Of a stretch of 50,099 nucleotides of DNA, positions 47,801-50,099 are shown piece after piece. How positions within the stretch are numbered: the first letter of the stretch is position 1; the number at the start of each line of letters is the position of its first letter. The translations under genes and the position numbers were made by a program. The notes under the pieces were generated by a model that ran no database searches, had not been told where the DNA came from, and saw nothing but the letters and a program-made list of their open reading frames with translations. Source of the DNA: DATBIS01 sp036556805. GTDB lineage: Bacteria > Actinomycetota > UBA4738 > HRBIN12. Location: positions 1-50,099 of the forward strand of contig DATBIS010000102.1 of the NCBI GenBank assembly GCA_036556805.1, read 5' to 3'.

Positions 47801-49586
47801 CGCGAAGAACACCCTCCGGGCGTTGGATCGACTGGAGCCTCCCGATCTCTGGGACGACGTCCATCGGCGGTCACCGGGAAGCGACCGGGACTCGCTGCCC
47901 GCGCGGCGGGGCCGATGGCTCGTGATCGTCGTCGCGTTCGCGCTCACCGCGGGTGCGACCTCGTTCGCGATCCGCGCCCTCACATCGGACACGGGTGGCA
48001 AGGTCGCATCACTGAACACCAGCACGTGGCACTCGCGCACGATCGACGAATTGGGCCTCGCGTACATCTATCCGCCCCAATGGCATGTTCAGCCGTTCTC
48101 GGAGAGAGTCGGCCACGTCGGTTTTGCCGGGGTCGTCCTATCCAACGGGTCGAGCGATCTCCGTCACCCGGCCCAACCGAACAGCGCGACGTCGGCATGG
48201 GACCTGAGCGAACTGGCGGCAGACGGCGTCGTGATTTCCATCGAGCACGTCTTCGCGCTTTCGGACGGCCAAGAACCGGATTCACGATTCCCGCTCTCAC
48301 TCGGGGACGCCGAGGTCGTGAGTGCGGGGAAGGCGAGGGCGGGAACGCAAGCTTTCCTCTTGCAGTTCGGGGCGCATGGGCATTCCGACTATGTGCGGAG
48401 CTGGTTTGGACCCGAAGCCTCGAGACACGACCAGCAAGTGGCTCGGCTCATTGTTGCCGGCATCAGCCTCGCCGGGCCGTCCACGGAGCTACCGAACGCT
48501 GCGCTCGACCCGGTGGCGATCTGCGACGTGCCCGAGTACGACCCCAACGTGGCCGTGCTCGGGGACGACTTCTCGAGCGTCTTCGGCGAGGTCGGTCCGC
48601 GAACCTTCCCGCTCGGCCTTCTCGAGGCAGCGGGCGACCCCGGGTCGACGATCCAGGGCGCCGCGGCGGATGCTCTGCGGTTGTACCTCGCAAGCCCCGA
48701 AGCGCGGAACGCGCCGGCGGACGGTTGGAGGGCGATCGATGAGACCGCCGATGAGGTCATCTTCGCGGCCCCACCGAACGGCGGCTATTCCGACTGGTGG
48801 GTGGTTCGGTTCGAACGCGAGGGCGAAGTCTGGCACCCGAGGGAGACCGAGCTCGTCGATCAATCCATCACCCCCGCACAGCGGGGACACCAACTCGAGC
48901 TCTCCTGGTCCGGCGACGTTGCGTTCGAGGACGGCTCGTGGAACTCGGGTCTGATCCTCACGAACGACCGCGAGCGGGCGTGGAGCGCAGATGAGCAGGC
49001 TCCGGCGATCTGGGGTCAAGCCCACGTCTTCGATGCCGCAACTGGTATGGAGGTTGGGAGAACTGCACAAACGGTGGGCGAGTGGGGTACTGGGATCTCC
49101 GTGCCGGCGAGCGACAGCGTCGAGGTGCCGCTATCGCTTGGAGGCCAGCTCGGCGCCCTGGATCCCGGCGCGTTCGACGTGGTTGCCTGCGTGCCGCAGC
49201 TGGGTCTGGCCTCGCCGGTCGGATCGCTTCGCGTGATCGACGAACCGACGACGACGAACACCCGTGTCCTCACCTACTCGTACACGGGCATCGCCATGAC
49301 GGCGCTGGGCGGCGGCATCCTCGTCGACCACAACGGTTGTCTCGCCGTCGCAGAGTCGCAGGACGACCCGCGCCCGACCTACGTGCTCTGGCCCGACGGG
49401 TATGCCCTCGTGACCCGAGATGGCCGGACGGTCTTGATCGATGCGGTGGGCACCGAGGTCGCGCAGATGGGTGACGAGATCCAACTCGGCGGTGGCTACG
49501 GCTCGTTCGAAGGCGCGATCGGAGACGTCCCCGAGTCCTGCCGGAGCGGTGGGCAGGGCTACTTCATCGCCGGCGGGCCTGCGTGA
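47793..49586 (+). CDS. Large single-pass membrane protein paired with sigma factor B (putative anti-sigma partner)
   Basis: A 597-residue protein with a short cytoplasmic N-terminus (ALDRLEPPDLWDDVHRRSP), one membrane helix near residues 44-62 (LVIVVAFALTAGATSFAIRAL) and a large outer domain with two or more beta-rich units. The N-terminal arrangement matches the membrane protein of cassette A (DTSPAPDHWNDIQSRTP), which hints at a shared sigma-contact segment. The C-terminal 100 residues contain a small beta domain (NTRVLTYSYTGIAMTALGGG, then LVTRDGRTVLIDAVGTEV). No known domain recognised. The ATG at 47793 overlaps the sigma stop by 8 bases. Confidence 0.7.
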   Translation: MHNAKNTLRALDRLEPPDLWDDVHRRSPGSDRDSLPARRGRWLVIVVAFALTAGATSFAIRALTSDTGGKVASLNTSTWHSRTIDELGLAYIYPPQWHVQPFSERVGHVGFAGVVLSNGSSDLRHPAQPNSATSAWDLSELAADGVVISIEHVFALSDGQEPDSRFPLSLGDAEVVSAGKARAGTQAFLLQFGAHGHSDYVRSWFGPEASRHDQQVARLIVAGISLAGPSTELPNAALDPVAICDVPEYDPNVAVLGDDFSSVFGEVGPRTFPLGLLEAAGDPGSTIQGAAADALRLYLASPEARNAPADGWRAIDETADEVIFAAPPNGGYSDWWVVRFEREGEVWHPRETELVDQSITPAQRGHQLELSWSGDVAFEDGSWNSGLILTNDRERAWSADEQAPAIWGQAHVFDAATGMEVGRTAQTVGEWGTGISVPASDSVEVPLSLGGQLGALDPGAFDVVACVPQLGLASPVGSLRVIDEPTTTNTRVLTYSYTGIAMTALGGGILVDHNGCLAVAESQDDPRPTYVLWPDGYALVTRDGRTVLIDAVGTEVAQMGDEIQLGGGYGSFEGAIGDVPESCRSGGQGYFIAGGPA

Positions 49587-49720
49587 ACAGCTCGCGGAGC
49601 GCGCCCGCGCTCGCCACCGGCTGGCTCGGGCCGATGCTGCCGACCGGCGGCGACTCCGCGAGCGGCGGGATCAACACCGGGGCTTCAAGCTCGGCGGCTG
49701 ATCGGCGTGCGCCTGCGTAG
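49583..49720 (+). CDS. Very small ORF overlapping the previous stop
   Basis: GTG at 49583 overlaps the membrane protein stop as GTGA; the frame has 45 codons and ends TAG at 49718-49720, ten bases before larB. The first 33 codons all end in G or C. The peptide is Ser/Gly/Ala-rich with no recognised family and could be chance or a remnant. Another frame here, ending TGA at 49699-49701, is also open and encodes a basic Arg-rich stretch, so the choice is unsure. Confidence 0.2.
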   Translation: MNSSRSAPALATGWLGPMLPTGGDSASGGINTGASSSAADRRAPA

Positions 49721-49729
49721 ACTCCCGCC

Positions 49730-50099
49730 ATGACCTCGCGGCGGGAGATCGAGGACCTGTTACTCGCCGTCGCGGAGCACGAGGTCGACCCGGAGGCCGC
49801 CGCCGATCGCCTCGCGCAGCTGCCGTTTCGCGATCTCGGCTTCGCGCGCGTCGACACGCATCGCGAGCTGCGTCAGGGTGCGCCCGAGGCGATCCTCGGC
49901 GAGGGCAAGACGCCCGAGGAGGCCGCCGCGATCGCGAAGGCGCTCGACGAGGCCGGCGCCTCGAGCGTGCTCGTCACGCGCGCCTCCTCGGAGATGCGCG
50001 CCGCCGTGCGGGAAGCGATCCCCGACGCGATCGAGGACGAACGCGCGCGTGCCGTGTGGGTCGAGCATCGCCCGCTCGAACGACGGGGCCGGGTGCTGA
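49730..50099 (+). CDS. larB: Nickel pincer cofactor biosynthesis protein LarB, 5' part
   Basis: Starts at ATG 49730 and is open to the window end, 123 codons of an expected 250 or so. The N-terminal third matches LarB: REIEDLLLAVAEHEVDPEAAADRLAQLP, then FRDLGFARVDTHRELRQGAPEAILGEGKTPEEAAAIAKAL with VLVTRASSEM after it. LarB carboxylates and hydrolyses nicotinic acid adenine dinucleotide in making the nickel-pincer cofactor of lactate racemase-type enzymes (family knowledge). larC and larE would be expected past the window end. The C-terminal AIR-carboxylase-like part is missing because the sequence stops. Confidence 0.88.
   Translation, partial: MTSRREIEDLLLAVAEHEVDPEAAADRLAQLPFRDLGFARVDTHRELRQGAPEAILGEGKTPEEAAAIAKALDEAGASSVLVTRASSEMRAAVREAIPDAIEDERARAVWVEHRPLERRGRVL

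Noticed and set aside
49441..49701. Arg-rich frame ending in KLGG before larB, possibly a gene remnant
   Set aside because: Starts inside the membrane protein gene and has no recognised homology; the end might be chance in G+C-rich DNA.
1..50099. CRISPR arrays, insertion sequences, prophage, tRNA or rRNA genes
   Set aside because: No spaced repeats, transposase motifs, integrase or RNA-like cloverleaf noticed; gaps between genes are nearly all too short for them.

Overview
The window is about 50 kb of very G+C-rich bacterial chromosome, roughly 70 % by eye. Genes are packed tightly with frequent GTG and TTG starts and many ATGA, GTGA, TGATG or 8-base overlaps. The LeuB sequence (for example its HKTNVLTFAG block), the 1.6-kilo-residue NAD-glutamate dehydrogenase and the mix of lipoproteins and CAP-domain protein suggest an Actinomycetota-like organism, probably an environmental lineage. 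This is an inference: no rRNA or tRNA gene is visible to settle it. I see no prophage, insertion sequence or CRISPR array.

Region 1 (1-5.2 kb) is a branched-chain amino acid operon, ilvC (3' end)-leuA-leuB-cimA-GNAT, on the + strand with overlapping ends. CimA next to LeuB points to isoleucine made from pyruvate through citramalate. Region 2 (5.2-14.7 kb, - strand) holds a PBP4-type D,D-peptidase, a membrane acyltransferase, a large membrane GAF-PAS-GGDEF-EAL protein, an MFS exporter, a small coupled ORF, a TPR protein and an alpha-oxoamine-synthase-like enzyme. Region 3 (14.7-19.5 kb) has a secreted metallophosphoesterase, a class III aminotransferase, a protein made of two universal stress domains plus a Rieske iron-sulphur domain, a small membrane protein and a DDAH-like amidinotransferase. 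Region 4 (19.5-31.3 kb) has a lipoprotein, a fused homocysteine methyltransferase/methylene-THF reductase, the giant NAD-dependent glutamate dehydrogenase, a CAP-domain protein, a membrane metallophosphoesterase, a small membrane protein, an MBL-fold hydrolase and a secreted zinc protease.

Region 5 (31.3-42.1 kb) is the most coherent accessory system. A LacI regulator and an amidase are transcribed away from an ADP-ribosylglycohydrolase-family enzyme and a complete CUT1-type sugar ABC transporter (ATPase, binding lipoprotein, two permeases). A cupin, an MDR dehydrogenase and a beta-propeller lactonase follow. A near-palindromic box lies exactly between the -35 and -10 hexamers of the divergent promoter, and a similar box lies before the binding-protein gene. 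I infer a regulated uptake and oxidative catabolism pathway for an N-glycoside or sugar amide of unknown identity.

Region 6 (42.1-50.1 kb) has a phospholipase C/acid phosphatase lipoprotein, a DrrA/DrrB-type ABC exporter, and two head-to-head paralogous cassettes, each a small sigma-70-family factor overlapping by 8 bases with a single-pass membrane protein. It ends with the 5' part of larB (nickel-pincer cofactor synthesis), which runs off the window.
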